From NCBI GenBank assembly GCA_026874595.1, contig CM049318.1, positions 44,930,456-44,994,455 on the forward strand: a stretch of 64,000 bases of DNA. The letters are read 5' to 3'. Source of the DNA: Sipunculus nudus (lineage: Eukaryota > Annelida > Sipuncula > Golfingiida > Sipunculidae). A program made the position numbers and the translations under genes. Shown in pieces: positions 62,001 to 64,000 of the stretch (its first letter is position 1; the number at the start of each line of letters is the position of its first letter). The notes beneath the pieces were generated by a model. That model searched no databases. It had not been told where the DNA came from and was given only the letters and a program-made list of their open reading frames with translations.

Positions 62001-64000
62001 CGATGGGATGAAAATTGCGACCTGTAGAGACTGGACAGACAAACAAGCAAACAAACAAACAGACAAACAGACATCCGCGACTGACCAACCAGCTTGCGAA
62101 AATCGAAGATTTCCGGCAAGCAATAAAGTTGTGACTGTGCCTCCAACATGTATGATCATAGATGGGGCCCGGAGAGGCCGTCACGCACCGCTGCACACGC
62201 CGGCCGCCCACCGTAGGGACCCTGCCGCCACTTGCGGCGACGGCACGTGTCTTCGTGGTTTGGCGAAAAACGGCGCGAGATTTGACGAGACTAACAATGT
62301 GACCCCTGAATGTGACTGCGAGTGTCAGCCGCTATCCAGCGCTGCAAACCATGTGTCTGTAGCGTGAAAAATGACATAATTATAGGCATTTCTTTGAATG
62401 GTCACGTGTTCTCGTTTCACGAGAAACGGTGCGAGATATGACGAGACTTGCGATTGAATGACTAAGAACTAGAGGGATGCTGTCTAACGCCAAACACCAG
62501 ACCTTTCTATCGCAAATATCAACAGAGAGAGAAGCTGGAAAACTCCGAATTTTCAGATTGTCAAGTTTTACCCCAAAATTTGGTAACCATGGTAACGGCA
62601 GCACAAAGCAACATGTGCGAAGGGATAAGCCAATGTTCCTAGTTTCAGATACGACCCAAAAAATGGTGTCACGTTTAATATTTTTTGAGATATTGCAGAA
62701 AAATGATATGTTACAGTGTTTCATGTACCACGCCCCCTGGTGGCTATTTCCAAAAAATGAAAAATTGATTTCGAGATATTTCTAAACAACACAAAATATG
62801 TCATTTTCAAAGTCATAGTTTAAAAAATGCGACCTGTAAGCCATATCTAATGAAATCTCGAAAATTCTCGTTTGACGAGAAATGGTGCGAGATTTTACGA
62901 GACTTTTACTTGTATGATAAAAAGCTTATTTAGTACTATATGATGCAAAAAACTAGGAATCTCTAGCTTTAAAAATGACAAAGTTAGAAAAATTAGGCCT
63001 TTTATTTTCGAAAATCATGAGATTTCCCCCAAAATGTGTAACCATAGAAACAGCAGATTTCAGCAACATATACATCAGAAGAAAGGCCTTGGAATGCCGA
63101 TTAAAAGGAGCCATGTTTGAAGTGGCTATGACAAATAGTAATGGAGATATGAAGAAAAGAGCACTTTAGGAACTTTTGATGACCTTGACCTTGACCTTTG
63201 ACCTATATTGCCCAAAAACAATAGGCTTCTTGCATTTTTGATTCTACACAAACTGTGAAAGTTTGAAAGCGATGGGATGAAAATTGCGACCTGTAGAGAC
63301 TGGACAGACAAACAAACAAACAAACAAACAGACAAACAGACATCCGCGACTGACCAACCAGCTTGCGAAAATCGAAGATTTCCGGCAAGCAATAAAGTTG
63401 TGACTGTGCCTCCAACATGTATGATCATAGATGGGGCCCGGAGAGGCCGTCACGCACCGCTGCACACGCCGGCCGCCCACCGTAGGGACCCTGCCGCCAC
63501 TTGCGGCGACGGCACGTGTCTTCGTGGTTTGGCGAAAAACGGCGCGAGATTTGACGAGACTAACAATGTGACCCCTGAATGTGACTGCGAGTGTCAGCCG
63601 CTATCCAGCGCTGCAAACCATGTGTCTGTAGCGTGAAAAATGACATAATTATAGGCATTTCTTTGAATGGTCACGTGTTCTCGTTTCACGAGAAACGGTG
63701 CGAGATATGACGAGACTTGCGATTGAATGACTAAGAACTAGAGGGATGCTGTCTAACGCCAAACACCAGACCTTTCTATCGCAAATATCAACAGAGAGAG
63801 AAGCTGGAAAACTCCGAATTTTCAGATTGTCAAGTTTTACCCCAAAATTTGGTAACCATGGTAACGGCAGCACAAAGCAACATGTGCGAAGGGATAAGCC
63901 AATGTTCCTAGTTTCAGATACGACCCAAAAAATGGTGTCACGTTTAATATTTTTTGAGATATTGCAGAAAAATGATATGTTACAGTGTTTCATGTACCAC

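Larger units (their letters stand above)
50508..64000 (-). repeat. 1269-bp satellite array, subfamily B, inverted (~10.6 copies)
   Basis: The same monomer in reverse orientation. The reverse-strand ATGATCATACATG landmark ends at 50732, 52007 and then every 1269 bp to 63428. Compared with subfamily A there are about 22 substitutions and no length change (about 1.7%), and they are shared by all copies, so this is a distinct homogenised subfamily. Private changes are rare, for example near 57379 and 62046. The copy next to the gap is about 6 bp longer from homopolymer insertions. No gene is supported. Confidence 0.96.

Overview
This window is eukaryotic repeat DNA and contains no gene I can support. 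It has two families of tandem repeat, a diverged relative of one of them, and two 500-N assembly gaps. The AGGTCA-rich tracts, TCTG/TTTG microsatellites and modular repeats look to me like animal intergenic DNA, most like that of bivalve molluscs. That taxonomic call rests on general familiarity and not on a search, so treat it as moderate to weak. Nothing suggests a prokaryote, a plasmid or a virus.

Layout. Positions 1-9674 are a 129-bp satellite of about 75 head-to-tail units, with recurring variants that reveal a higher-order repeat. Positions 9675-10174 are a 500-N gap. Positions 10175-28420 are about 14.4 copies of a 1269-bp satellite (subfamily A, plus orientation). Positions 28415-32726 are an older, diverged head-to-tail pair of related elements, sitting exactly in the TTTG microsatellite of one 1269-bp monomer. 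Positions 32727-50007 are about 13.6 further subfamily A monomers in the same phase and orientation. Positions 50008-50507 are a second 500-N gap. Positions 50508-64000 are about 10.6 monomers of a second subfamily (B) in the opposite orientation.

The 1269-bp monomer has a modular layout: a foldback hairpin, a TCTG/TTTG microsatellite, four AGGTCA half-sites, a two-tier CTCG palindrome, a strong CTCF-like core (GCCACCAGGGGGCG), an X-box-like palindrome, a second palindrome with a CACGTG E-box, and a CpG-dense GC-rich block. The diverged elements at 28.4-32.7 kb carry the same modules in a longer form, with extra internal tandem repeats of about 149 bp and 330 bp. The likely history is that a dispersed modular element was trimmed and then amplified into a satellite.

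The most interesting point is that this is a macrosatellite-like array with about 37 intact CTCF-like sites in the monomers and six more in the diverged segment. They all point one way to the left of 50 kb and the opposite way to the right. The orientation flip coincides with an assembly gap, so it may be a scaffolding artefact. The two subfamilies differ at about 22 positions (1.7%), and about 20 of these fall in one half of the monomer. The half carrying the CTCF-like site, E-boxes and GC-rich block is almost invariant. All motif calls are by eye; no binding, expression or database evidence was available.
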